A stretch of 64,000 bases of DNA from Sporothrix humicola (taxonomy: Eukaryota; Ascomycota; Sordariomycetes; Ophiostomatales; Ophiostomataceae), in assembly GCA_021396245.1 (NCBI GenBank), contig WNYE01000047.1:62001-126000 (forward strand), in the 5' to 3' direction. This document shows, piece by piece, positions 11,909-23,010 of this stretch. The first letter of the stretch is position 1. Every line of letters begins with the position of its first letter. A program made the translations under genes and the position numbers. Below the pieces are notes generated by a model that saw nothing but the letters and a program-made list of their open reading frames with translations, searched no databases and had not been told where the DNA came from.

Positions 11909-13066
11909 TGTGAATGGGGCAGTATGTGGAATGAGGGTAGTGGGAGGGTATGCCGAGCAAGGAATAGAGAGATCAAGGAATGTCGAAGACGAGCGAGGCC
12001 GACGATTAAATAAAGAGTGGGACAGTCATGAGCCCAAAGTAAACAATGATCGAAAAGAAACATGATCGAAAAGAAGGACGGAGGATGAGAAGGAAAGAGA
12101 AAGTGCAAAAGGCTGTGCAGAGCTGAGAAGCAAAGAGAAAGTGCAAAAAATTGTGCAGATCACACTTCATCATGAATGGCCAACATTGCGGTTTTGCGTT
12201 GCGCGCTTCGAAATTGACAACACACTACAGTACACTCGAATATGCGGCTGGATGAGAGCGCACCGATGGTGATGCAAATTATGAAACGGGAGGGTGAAGT
12301 TGGAAGATGTTTGGTCACGGCCAGGTCGGGCTCGGCGGCAAGGCACCTCCCGAGCGGCTCGGGCACTCCCTTGCCGCCGTCGTTCTCAGGCGGGCGCCTC
12401 GGCGCGTAATGTGTCGGAAGGTACTCCGTATGTCGTAGGTCGAAGTCAGTAGCTGTCAAGCCACCTAATTTATCGCTGGTTTTGTCACTAAAATTAGATA
12501 CGCCAACAAGTTAGCAGCGCGGGTAAATGTGGCTGCCAACCCTTATTCGTTCATAAAAGTGCTCTGGCGCCTCCTTTAAAACTGATTGGTTGAGATAGGC
12601 CATAGTGGCGCTGTTTGTTTTGTTTCATTTTGTGCACAAGTTGGAGTCCTGCGTACAGCCCTTCATAAAGGGCGACTTTGCGCGCAGGGAGACCATTTTC
12701 TTGCTCGTAACAAAGAGCATCCCATTGTCACTCTCTTCAAACATCATTTCAGGCAATTCGTCTACAACACGGTGACCACAATGCTGCCGGCCTTTGCTCA
12801 GGCGACCAACGAGAACTTTCTCGGTCGGCAGGAGCTTGCGAACAATCGCACACTGACGCATTACCACGGTGTCACGTCCGTTCTTTTCCCGTCTTGTCAA
12901 TAATCGTTCATCCTGCGACAGCGGTGTTAACATCTTTAGGATTGTCACGGATCCAAATGTCAATATTGAAGATGAAGATGAGCGACGTAAACTTGTCGCG
13001 GAGGTTCAGTATGGCCCCTTTTCTGTTCTTCCCCTCGCCTCCTCACTTTCAAACACATACGCTGAC
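11909..13066. other. Intergenic region: kinase promoter and possible 5' exon of the next gene
   Basis: The left part is the leader and promoter of the FHA-kinase. From 12869 to 13066 the frame of the following gene is open but has no ATG. A candidate 78-bp intron lies at 13009-13086 (donor GTATGG, branch-like GCTGAC, acceptor CGTCAG). An unidentified first exon may therefore lie here. Confidence 0.5.
12044..12159. repeat. Short imperfect tandem duplications upstream of the FHA-kinase
   Basis: Two copies of a 28-bp segment beginning AAAGAGAAAGTGC start at 12094 and 12132, and two copies of ATGATCGAAAAGAA lie just before them. They sit about 140-250 bp upstream of the kinase ATG. These look like local slippage duplications. 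Confidence 0.6.
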
Positions 13067-14182
13067 ATGTCCTTCTCCCACGTCAGGGCCCAAGCCGTCC
13101 TTCCCTCGGCCGCCATCGATCTGGATCTAGGCTCCGTCAACGACCGACTAAACGCCTTGGCAGCAGACCCGGATGCCCGATTTCAACGGCGCACCCCCTC
13201 CGAAGCTTCTGAACCGAGCACAATCGATCCCACGCCGTCACCTAAAGCCGAAGACCTCGTCGAGTCCTGTAGAGACGAGGAGATCCGCGCTCGACAGCAG
13301 CTTCTTGCGGATGGATGCCCACCGTGTCAACCCCCAGAGTATGCATATCCCTACGACTCGGAGGACAGGTGGCCCAAAAACCACCCTGCTGCCATGTTCT
13401 ACATTGTGAACGACATAAAAAACGATCGGAATGGCTACAGCCGCACGCCACTTGGCGTCCAGCTGCGAGAATGGAACAACTTTAGACGATACCAGAAGAA
13501 GCGACGCGAGGGGTTTCAAAACGACCCAACACACCGCACGCCGGAGCAGATGCTTCAAAAATACATCCTCGACGGCCAATATCTTCTGCGACGCAAATTC
13601 AACGAGTCTGCGTCCCTTATCGACTGGTCGCAAGACGTCTCGAAGCAATCCCCCCTCCAAAACTGGATCGAGTATCAGGCAAAGAAGGTTCGGGACAACA
13701 AAGAAATGTGGGTGGACGCGGCACTGAAGATTAAACGCGCATACAACGAGGAGGACCGGAAGTGGCGCCGGGAAACCCAGCAACGCCGTTTGGCGGCGCA
13801 CGAGGCCATGCTGGTCTGGATGGAGGAGCAGCGCGTTGCCATGTCTGCGGCAGAAAAGTCAACAAAGACAGACTCGCAAGAAGCCACTGTGGCTGTTGCA
13901 TCAGCACTAGCTGGTCGTCGGCGATCCACCCGTGTCCAAGCTCGGGCAGCTCCTTGCACTACTAAAGCGCCGCCCAAGACCGCTACAAACCCCAAACAGA
14001 AACAAGCAACAGAAACTCTGTCAAAACCACGGGGCAAACCACGGGTTGCAAAGGAGACGCGACAGAAGCAACAGAAACAGCAGAAGCAGCAGCGCCAGGA
14101 GAAACAGGCGGCCGCAAAGCAGGTCGTCTACACAAGAAGTGGACGGCAAGTACGACAACCAGACCGGCTGGGCTGGGCGTGA
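13067..14182 (+). CDS. Hypothetical basic protein with disordered Lys/Gln-rich tail
   Basis: Minimal model of 371 residues from the first in-frame ATG; the open frame continues upstream to 12869 without an ATG, so the true start may be in a missed exon. The middle (about 110-275) is a folded-looking, aromatic and charged region, with AMFYIVNDIKNDRNGY, REWNNFRRYQKKRREGF and a helical stretch up to RRLAAHEAMLVWMEEQR. The C-terminus is a long low-complexity Lys/Gln/Ala tail ending YTRSGRQVRQPDRLG, which recalls chromatin or transposase-adjacent basic tails, but I assign no family. It lies between the FHA-kinase (-) and the FHA-only paralogue (+). Function unknown; a nucleic-acid-binding role is only a guess from charge. 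Confidence 0.6.
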   Translation: MSFSHVRAQAVLPSAAIDLDLGSVNDRLNALAADPDARFQRRTPSEASEPSTIDPTPSPKAEDLVESCRDEEIRARQQLLADGCPPCQPPEYAYPYDSEDRWPKNHPAAMFYIVNDIKNDRNGYSRTPLGVQLREWNNFRRYQKKRREGFQNDPTHRTPEQMLQKYILDGQYLLRRKFNESASLIDWSQDVSKQSPLQNWIEYQAKKVRDNKEMWVDAALKIKRAYNEEDRKWRRETQQRRLAAHEAMLVWMEEQRVAMSAAEKSTKTDSQEATVAVASALAGRRRSTRVQARAAPCTTKAPPKTATNPKQKQATETLSKPRGKPRVAKETRQKQQKQQKQQRQEKQAAAKQVVYTRSGRQVRQPDRLGWA

Positions 14183-14994
14183 ATAACGGGATAACGAAAC
14201 ACAACACGCGAGATACCATTTTGAATTTTAGCTGGATACCATAATATACTGTAATTTTACTACCGGGCTACTCTTTACTTAACTTGAATCTATGCAAACG
14301 TTAACGCCAGTCGCAAACTAAATGTTTGGTTATGAAACTGGCACACGTACGTGACGCCGCGATAATGTTCCAGAGTTCGATTGTTTGGAAGCTCTTGCCG
14401 ACCGAGAAAGTTGTCGGCGGTGGCTTGAGTAATGGCCGACAACATATTGTCCATCGCGGAGTGTAAAAGACTCGAGAAAACGAGAAAGCTGCCGCATTAG
14501 CACCGCGCAAGAGATCTATGTGAAGGCCAGACTTGGAGATATCACGTGTTTTCGTGTAAATGGGTGCGTTACTGGCCAACTTATCCAACGGCTTTCATCT
14601 TGGGCAGATACGCGCCGAGCATCTCGGGCCTTGCCTTGCCAGCCGAGCGCTTCCAGCCATTTCCATACCAACCTCACCCTCCATTATGGGAGCCTCAAAC
14701 AGCCGGGCACTCTCATCCAACCGTCCGACGCATACGCGCCACCATGAGGCCACAATGTAGGCCAGTGATGATGATGGAGGAAAGAAAAGAGGATGGGAAT
14801 AATGATAGGTTCAGGCCAACCTTTGAACCTTTGCATTTCCTCTTTCTCGGTCATCTTTAAAAAGTATGTTGTTTTCCTTTTATTTCCCCCGACTTTCACT
14901 TCGATTTCTTCCCAAAGTCTAGTTTATCCCATAGTCTTTTGAACATTCTCAGTTTCCCAAGCGATCTTATTCTTGCCACATTTCCTCGTTTACC
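14183..14994. other. Intergenic region and leader of the FHA-only gene
   Basis: No coding chain seen. The last 130 bp before 14995 are C/T-rich, as expected for a fungal leader. Confidence 0.55.
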
Positions 14995-15696
14995 ATGGAT
15001 CCAGGCATATTCGCCCTGATCATACCCGAATCGGTCAACGCCTACCGATTGGCTGAACACCCGGACAACACACGTTACTTTGTTCCAAGTACGTGCACGA
15101 TACGACCCGATCGAGGTAGCCGTGATACCTCGCCGGCTTCTGGCTTAGACTCGGACGAAGATGAAGACGGCTATCGCCCTACGCTGATGTCTCACAAAGA
15201 CCGGCTGGTGCTGCGTTTCGACGACATGGCGCTGCTCAAAGACCCGACCGAGGGCTGGCAGTTTGGCTACAGCACCCGGACGGCCGACATCATGATTTGT
15301 CCCCCGGGCACCCCCGGCGTCAGCCGCAAGCACTTTACACTCTCCATCACGCCCGAGCTGCGGGTCCGTTTTTGTCAGAAAACGGCACACACGACACGGC
15401 TGGTCCTTTTGTCAAATCAGGCTCCTCCCCAATTCCAAGAGATCCGTCCACAACAGGGCGACAGTATTTTGATCCGCCGTGCTCCGTCAGAGCGACAGGA
15501 TTGGTTCAAGGTCGCGGTCAGTGTTGGAGCGGCCCATGATGCAGCTCGGTTTAGCATTGTCTTCCCCAATCACACGCTGCCTGATGCCACGCCTGAATAC
15601 TACCGAAACCTCGAGCAGTGGGTGCAGAACAGCGCATCCGCCGTACCTCTGGGCTATGACAGCAGGGCAACGACCCTCGTATCAAGCCGTCAGTAA
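14995..15696 (+). CDS. FHA-only paralogue of the FHA-kinase (kinase domain lost)
   Basis: 233 residues, aligned from residue 1 with the FHA-kinase at 9.7-11.9 kb: shared MDPxIFAxIxPE start, SRxTSP, KDRLVL, GWQFG, PGTxGxSRxHF and FPNH. Homology runs to SRQ, just before the kinase Gly loop would start, and then stops. The Arg of the FHA GR motif is Tyr here (position 92), while SRKH at 110-113 is kept, so phosphothreonine binding may be weakened. The terminal CAGTAAGAC overlaps a good donor (GTAAGA at 15693). If spliced to an acceptor ending at 15800 (108-bp intron), the protein would gain the tail motif KKKGK and stop at 15846. It may be a working FHA adaptor or a decaying copy. Confidence 0.75.
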   Translation: MDPGIFALIIPESVNAYRLAEHPDNTRYFVPSTCTIRPDRGSRDTSPASGLDSDEDEDGYRPTLMSHKDRLVLRFDDMALLKDPTEGWQFGYSTRTADIMICPPGTPGVSRKHFTLSITPELRVRFCQKTAHTTRLVLLSNQAPPQFQEIRPQQGDSILIRRAPSERQDWFKVAVSVGAAHDAARFSIVFPNHTLPDATPEYYRNLEQWVQNSASAVPLGYDSRATTLVSSRQ

Positions 15697-15753
15697 GACT
15701 AAAGTCGCCAAAGTGGCCACATGGCGGACGGGTGTTGACGGCCAAAATCGTTT

Positions 15754-15846
15754 TTCTCTGCATCACCGTCGCCGTCATTTGTCTCTTTCGAAAAAGGCAG
15801 GCGTATCGCCAAAAAGAAGGGGAAGAACCAGCCTGATACCGACTGA
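15754..15846 (+). pseudogene. Remnant of the FHA-kinase C-terminal tail
   Basis: Thirty in-frame codons beginning FSASP and containing KKKGK then NQPDTD, ending in TGA. They match the end of the FHA-kinase (FSASP..., PKKKGKHQADAD) at both DNA and protein level, and lie in the same frame as the FHA-only gene but behind stops at 15694, 15700 and 15736. This shows that the paralogue once had the full FHA-kinase-tail layout and lost the middle. It could still be used as a second exon (see the FHA-only gene). Confidence 0.75.
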
Positions 15847-18773
15847 TACTGAGATGCTGATATGTCAGGTATGGCTATGACAGTGTCGTGTGGGCGGATG
15901 TGCTGGGATCACACACGACGCTGCCTGGTGTGCCATCAGACTTTGCGTCTGGCATTCCACCTTCCGTGTCCGATTGGAATTGGGGCTCCGCAGGACGACA
16001 TACACGGCACAGAAGCCGCAGACACGCCAGTCATGGCCTCTTCATTTTCTTTGCTCCAAGGTGCTTCTAATTTCAGTACTCGTGCGGCTTGATTTGTTTT
16101 ACTGTCGGTCTGCTTTCTAATTTACATTTTACTGTTCTACGTTTTACGCACGCTCACGGCCTTGTAGCGTATCATTAACGAGCCAAACGAAATATACCCG
16201 CTTGCCATGTTTACACAATTTTATTATGTTGGAGGAAATAAGACGCTGTAGTGTTCCCTTCATTTTGTTGTTCATTAAAGCTCAACTTTTCTTCCCAGAC
16301 CTTTTTATTTATTTATTTTTCTGACTCCTTTTAAAATACCGTCATAAATTCTAGCAAAAACATGAATTGAACTACCTCTCAAGAAAAAGAAAAAGAAGAT
16401 GAAAAAGAAAGAACGCCGGCAAGTGGCTGTTGACTTCATGAAACCCCAGTTGAATAATTTATTTCTTTTCGTGGTGACGTTTTAGTGTTGTTGATACTGC
16501 CAAAGCCAGCCAACCAATGGCCAAATGCCGTCCTTGTGGTCTCTTTTACTGTTCAAAGAACAAAGAATGCGGCCGCCGTCTCATGTTCGTCCCGTCCCCT
16601 CCGTTGCCACCGTGCTAAAAAGGACTTAGACAGCGGGCTAAAAGAGTAGAATGACAGAAAATCAACGACGAACACGGGACTACTGAGACAGTCAAACGTT
16701 CGGATGTGCCGTTGAGACAGGTCACGCCAGACGATGAAATCTGCTTGATTCTTCGTCAAAGCAATCTAACAAGCCTCATCCACTCTTCTTTCTTTCATTC
16801 GACTTCAAAATGAAAGGCCCTGATTTCGGCAATATTCATTGTGTCTATTTATGTTCACTTTCGCCTGTTTTTGTTACTTACTCATCCCTTTCGTTGCTTC
16901 CTTGCAGCATCCAGCATTTATCGTGCATATTTCAGCCATATCTCGGCCCCCATTTGCCCATTTGCAGCCTGACTGTCACTGCGTCATTCTCCTTCCAAGG
17001 CTGCCCCACTAAACGTTTTGCGCCGCTGCCGTTTCTTGCCCTGAATGACCGTTCAACGGTACTACTCATGCACGACAAAATCGCGACTTCCCAGTAAAAG
17101 AGGAAAAGCAGCTTTTCTCGGGGTGCCTTCCCTGTAAATCCAGTGGCTGGGAACGCCCCATCGTGGCCATTCGCTCTTTCTTCATCTTACGTGCAGAATC
17201 GTCGCAGGTTGCAGGGGTGTGGAAGGTGGAAAGTGGGGTTCCTTCCCTCTCTTCTTGTTTACCCCTCCAAGAATACACGATGACGAAGGTCTGTTTCCCT
17301 TTTTCAACCGTCTCGCCATCCTCGTAGGGTTTTCAATACCGAGTGAACCGGATGCGCGGCTTCCAGACGCTTCGATGATGCTTTTCAGACTTCTTCTCCC
17401 TTTTCTTTCCCTTCAGCTTTATTTGAGGCTTCACTAGCTACCGCCAAGATTTTGCATCTGTTCCTGCTTTTCTTTTCGAACAGCAAAAAAAAAAGCAAGA
17501 GCGATCGGGGGGAGAGGGAAACCAGGCGAGCAGCCCACAAGGCAAGTGCCACCCACCATCCTGCCACGATCACCTGCGCCGCCCTGGTCACACGGCTCTT
17601 TATCCCTCCTGCTCTCCCTCTTTCCGCATTTTCCTCGTTTCCTCGTTCCTTCCCAACCGTTTTCGTCTTTTTCCGTCAGATGCATCGTAGAATTTTAGCA
17701 ACGACCCAAAGCTTCTTTTGCCCTTTGCCATTCGCCTCAGCGCACATCGTAGAAAAACGGCATGCGGAAGCGGGTGGAGGAGGCGACATTGAGACACAAA
17801 GCAGGAAAGGTGACCTCGATTTGACTCGGCCACTGCATTTGGGTGTTTGGGGGCTGCCTGAGCAAAGGACACAGTCAGTCGCACACATCTCCGCGTCTCT
17901 CATCGTCCTTCCCCGTCGAGCCCGTTGTTCTTTCCTCTTTTCGTGCTTCCTCGTCTCTCTCGGTCTCGCCTTCCTCGTATGAGTGGACTTGCATTTCGAG
18001 CCCTGTGTTGCCCCGCTAGTTGCCTGCCTTGCATCTTCAGCCGCCTTCCTTCGCCGCAAAGCCCTCTTTTCTTTCTCCCATCTGCAGCCCATCGTACTTG
18101 CCGTTGGATCTGACCGTTGACACTCACTGGACTGACTGACTGTACCCAACACTCTCACTGCTGACTGGACTGGCAGTTGCGCCCAGCCTTCTCTTTCCTT
18201 TTTCGTTTCCCTGGCCTTCTTTTTTGCCTTCTTTGCTCGCTGTCTGTGGTCTTCTCTTTCCTCTGTAACCTTCCATAACACCAGAGCCTCCTGCCCTCCC
18301 ACTCTCCCACTCTTTCTGTGCCGTCGCAATCATAAGGCTTGCTTCCTGCCTTTCCTGCCTCTCTATTTTCTTATTTTCCCAACATTTCCTGCCGCTCCTT
18401 CCTTCCTTCTGCGCTCTTTCCCTCTCTCTTCCTTTCCTCTCTTCTCTCCTTTTCCCTTTTTCTTGGCTCATTCTCAAACCTTCATTTCCCCTCCCCCGCT
18501 TTCCTGCACCATTTGACGTCAGATCCCGCGATACACAAAAACTCAAAATCGCCCATCAACATTCGGAAGGCCAGGCATTTTACTGCGCTTTGCGATCTTC
18601 ATCTGGCCCATCTGCGAGATACAACTTTATTTTACCTTTTTCTGTCTTCTGTGCCTGTTTCATCAAATCCTTCAAATCTGGCATCGAGGGTGCACCACAG
18701 ACTTGGGCGAGTCTAGGCCGTCCTCTTTTTAGTCAATTATTGACTTCGTCAACAACACTCACCCACACCAACA
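15847..18773. other. Long intergenic region and pyrimidine-rich leader
   Basis: There is no supported gene in 2.9 kb. From about 17.2 to 18.5 kb the plus strand is strongly C/T-rich, as in long leaders and promoters of highly expressed fungal genes; it runs into the start of the DUF3824-like gene. A/T-rich simple sequence occurs around 16.24-16.42 kb. Confidence 0.55.
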
Positions 18774-21700
18774 ATGCCCGAGACCGACTACTACGAGAGC
18801 TCGTACCGGCGCGACCGTGACCGGCGCGATGCGTACTCATCCGACGACGAGGACCGCTACAAGAAGACGACGGTCCATCGCTACAAGGTTGGCGGCGGCG
18901 ACCGCGTCGAAAAGGTAGAAAAGGTCGAAAAGGTCGAGCGCGACCGCTACGACGAAAAGCCGGCGCGGCGCTCGTCCAACAACCTGCTGGACGTCGTGGA
19001 CCGCCGCGACTACGTGCCCGAGCGGCCGCGGTCTGCCTTTGAAGTATCGGAAACAACGACACGGCGGGAGCGCGACCGTGATTACTATGGCGGCAGCCGC
19101 GACGGTGGAAGCCGTGTTATGTATGAAAAGACAAAAGAGATTGACCGGTACGACCGTGACCGGGATTACGATCGAGACAGAGACCGGGACGGACGTCGCG
19201 AGACCCGCATCCAGCGGCGCAGCGACGACCAGATGGTGGTCGAGAGCTTTTCTGAAGACCGCCGCGGCGACGGCCATGGCGGCAGTGTGGAGCGCTGGCA
19301 CCGGGAGACCGAGTACTACGAGCCTGCCCCCCAAGCGCCACAGCCCATTGTCATCCGCCAAGAGGCACCTCAGCCCGGCGTGGTTGTGATCCGCGAAAAG
19401 GATCGCGATCGGGACCGGGATCGCCAGGACAGAAAGGACTCGCGCCACGAGGACGAGTACTTTTACGAGCGCCGTGAGCGCCGTGAAGTCGGGCCGTACC
19501 GTGGTGACGAGGAGGTCGCCGTTGAGCGCTACGAGCGCCGTGAAAGCCATGGCGACGACCGTGATCGCCGCCGGCACCGTCATCACCACCGCCGTGCATC
19601 TGACGGCGAGTATTCGTCTGATGACGACTACTATGTCAAGAAGACAACGGTGATCCGCCGCGAACCGTCTCCTGACAACCACCACCGTCTGCATCTTGCT
19701 GAGGGCGCTATAGCCGGTGCCGGTCTTGGTGCTCTTATTGGCTCTCGCCGGAACAACCAGACGGGCGAACTGCCCGAGCACCGCGGCCGCAAGGTCCTGG
19801 CTGGTGCTGCGCTTGGTGCCCTGGGCACCGAAGTCTTTAAGCGCGCACACAGTGCTTACAACGAGCGCTTTGGCGACAACGACTACGACGACCGTGCCCG
19901 TTCTCGCGAGCGTGGTGGTGGAAACCGGTCGCGGTCCACAAGCCGCCACCACTCCAAGCTCAAGACGGGTCTGGGCCTGGCCGCCGCCGCAATTGCTGTC
20001 GCTGGTGCCGCCAAGTACATCCAGTCGAACCGCATCGACAAGGAAGAGCGCAACCGCGGCCGCAGCCTGCACCGCTACAGCAGCGAGGAAGACATCCGGC
20101 AGAGCGCGCGCTCCAAGAGCCGGTCGCACTCGGTGGCCAAGGTGGCGGCGGGCACGGCCGCCGTGGCCGGTCTGGTGCACCACTTCCGCTCCAAGTCGCG
20201 GCAGCGCGAGGGCAAGCCGGCGCGCTCGCACTCTCGTCTGAGGACGGGCGCCGAGATTGCCGGCGCGGCTATTGCCGGTGCAGCCGCCAAGAAGTTGTAC
20301 GACAAGCACAAGGACAAGAAGGAGCTGGAGAAGGCGCAGAAAGAACGAGAGGTGGCGTACTACTCGGACGATCCGTACTCGGACGACGACCGGCACAGTC
20401 GTCACAGCCACGGTCGCCACTCGCGGTCGCACTCACGCACAAGGTCAGCCCACTCTCACTCACCTCCGCCTCTGTCCGGCGCCACGCGCACCCCCTACCC
20501 GCCTTCAGGTGCTGACCCCGAGCTAGGATTGGTTGAGTATGGAGACCAGCCGCTGTATGCCGACCCCGGGGCAGCAGCCGGAGGCGGCGCCATTATCAGC
20601 CGCCGTGGATCCCATGACCGTGGCTACGACAGCGCGGCTGACGATGAGCGCCGCTCGCGTCGGCACCGCCATCGCCACCGTGACGAGTCTGACGACGCTG
20701 ATGCCGACGTCGACAGCGACCGCAACAACTCAAAACGCAACCGCAGTCGGTCTCGCCTCCGGGACCTGGCCACGGCCGGCGCGGGTGCTGCAGCCGCTGC
20801 CATTGGCATCAAGAAGTTTAGCGACAACAAGAAGAAGAAGGAGGAGGAGGCTGCCGAAAAGGACAAGGCTGAGAGAGAAAAGGAGAGGGCGGCCCGGCGT
20901 GAGCGCCGTGAACGCGAGCGCCGCGAACGTGAACGTGAGCAGGACGGGGGCAGAGACCGGGACGACAGAGACTACGACCGTGACCATGATCGACACGACC
21001 GGCACCATGACCGTGACTATGACCGCGACGAAGTTGGCCGTAGACACCGCCACAGACGTGAGTACCCCGGGACTTTGTAGTATTTTACCAATCTTTGACA
21101 GATCAATGCTGACCCCCGTAGACCACCGCGATGACGATGACGGGTATGATGGCTATTATGACTATGACGACAACAGTCGGCCGCCCTCGCCGCCCCATGC
21201 CTCCGGCGGCGCATTCTACCCGCCTGCGCCCCCTGGGCCTCCGATTGGCAACACTGGCGGCCTGATGCAGCACAACAATGCCGGCACCGCCAATCTGCAT
21301 GAGACGTATGCGCCGTACCACCCGCTTGACTACAGTGGCTACCCGCCTCCTCCTGGTCCGCCGCCGACTCGTGGTGCCGCTGATGTCCAGGGTGGTGCCC
21401 CCATCCCGCCTGTCCAGGCATCGGGCCCTGTCCCCGGCCCGGCGCCATACCCGGCCTCGTATCCATCCACACCGGCTGCAGGTCCCGTCGACCCGCTCGA
21501 CATTCCACCTGAAGGGCCCATCCTGCCTGCCCCGGGCGCGGCAGCAGGAACAATGCCTTCCAACACCGGTGCACCGCCGCCGCCGCCTGTCGGCAACATT
21601 TACGAGGCCCCAAGCGGTGGGGCTCCGGTACATCCCAACCCTCCGCCCGGCGGTCCTCCCCCCAACACTGCCGCAACGCGTGGCCCCGGCCGGAACGACG

Positions 21701-22750
21701 ACAGCCCGATTCTTAACTCGCGTCCGCCGGCGGCCCACGATGGTGATCATGTGAGTTTTGCCGTTCCTTTGAGTTAGTCTCCCAGTGCGTGCCGTGTGTA
21801 CTTTTATGTCAATGTCCGTGGTGCTAACAATGACAGCAACTGTAAAGAACGTGAGCAACGTCAACGTCAATGACATTGAAGACCTGCCCGACAAGGACGC
21901 ACACGAGGCGGCCAAGGCGGTCGGTTTCGCTCCGCTGTCGCCCCAGTCGTCACGCACTCTTCGCCGCCACCATGCCGAGATTGTTGATCACAGCCCGACA
22001 CGACACGCCACGTCCACATCGACCGACGTCAGCCAACAACTCCTGACGCCAGATCCTTCACCTTCTTCCAGTAAAGACAAGGGCAAGGGCAAGGAAAAGG
22101 CCGTCATGATCAAAGAGGAAGACGACGACGCAGTCGAAGAGTTGCCCGACCGGTTTGATGCACACGGCCGACCTTTGGATGGACGTGATATTGGTGGCAG
22201 CTCTAATAGCAGACGTGGCGGCTTCACCTCCCGCCACGGCGACTTTGAATATCGCAACCCCGACGGTCGGCCGGGCGGATGGCAAGTAAGGGGGCAGTGG
22301 GGCGTTGCGGGCAATGACGACAATGGCGGCGTGGACAAGATTGCCGACAGTGTGCGGAGTATTTTGGATGGTGTTGGGTCGAGCAGCAGCAGCGGCCTTC
22401 CCGGCATTCTTGGACTTGTTGGCGGTGTCTTGGGCGGCTTGTCGCATGCTCACGGCATTGAAGACGGCGAGCGTGATCACGATCTTGATGGTGACCGACG
22501 GTCGGGCGATGACGACGGAAAGAAGCGCAAGCGGCGGAACACGTATTCAGGCAAGGCGGGAAGGGACGGCGGAAGTGGAAGTAGAGGAAGAGAGGAGAGC
22601 AGAGAAGGAGAGGGTAGTCAGGATAGAGAGGAGAGGCGAGAGCGCAACCGGGCGACGTCTACCAACTTCTCGGTTGACAAGTACGTGTTCGACCGGGACG
22701 GCTACGACGGCAACGATGCACGCAAACGGCGACGGAGCTGGGCGAGTTGA
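18774..22750 (+). CDS. Large Arg/Asp-rich, DUF3824-like fungal protein
   Basis: Three exons (18774-21057, 21122-21750, 21848-22750) give 1271 residues. The third acceptor was chosen at AAAG 21847, because the nearer CAG would bring a stop in frame and the branch-like GCTAAC fits the further one. The N-terminal 300 residues are charged RD/ER/EK repeats. From about 309 come Ala/Gly-rich zipper-like hydrophobic modules (for example AEGAIAGAGLGALIG and KVLAGAALGALG), each followed by basic segments, with further modules near 400, 460, 500 and 675. Exon 2 encodes a Pro/Gly-rich linker; exon 3 has another Gly/Leu segment and a basic end. The layout matches what I know of fungal DUF3824 proteins, whose function is not established. 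Hydrophobic zipper modules suggest membrane or self-association. Confidence 0.8.
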
Positions 22751-23010
22751 GAGGAGTGTGAGGAGTGTGCTGATTTCTCTTCTTATTTCCTTACTTACTT
22801 TATCTCTGGACGGTAACGACTTATGACGGCTACGGATAAGGCTATGATGTTATTCGATTTACTTATGATTTGCTCCCGCGATTTACTTGTTTATTTACTC
22901 AGTGTCTGTCTTTGATTTCACAATACCACGGTTCGATTATGATCTATTGCAATTCATTTAGTCATCAAACATTATCATTACTATGCTATCCAAATGTCTT
23001 TATGAGTGTG

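Noticed and set aside
12300..12430. Possible tRNA gene in the GC-rich stretch
   Set aside because: No paired A and B box sequences or cloverleaf could be drawn; no tRNA was found anywhere in the window.
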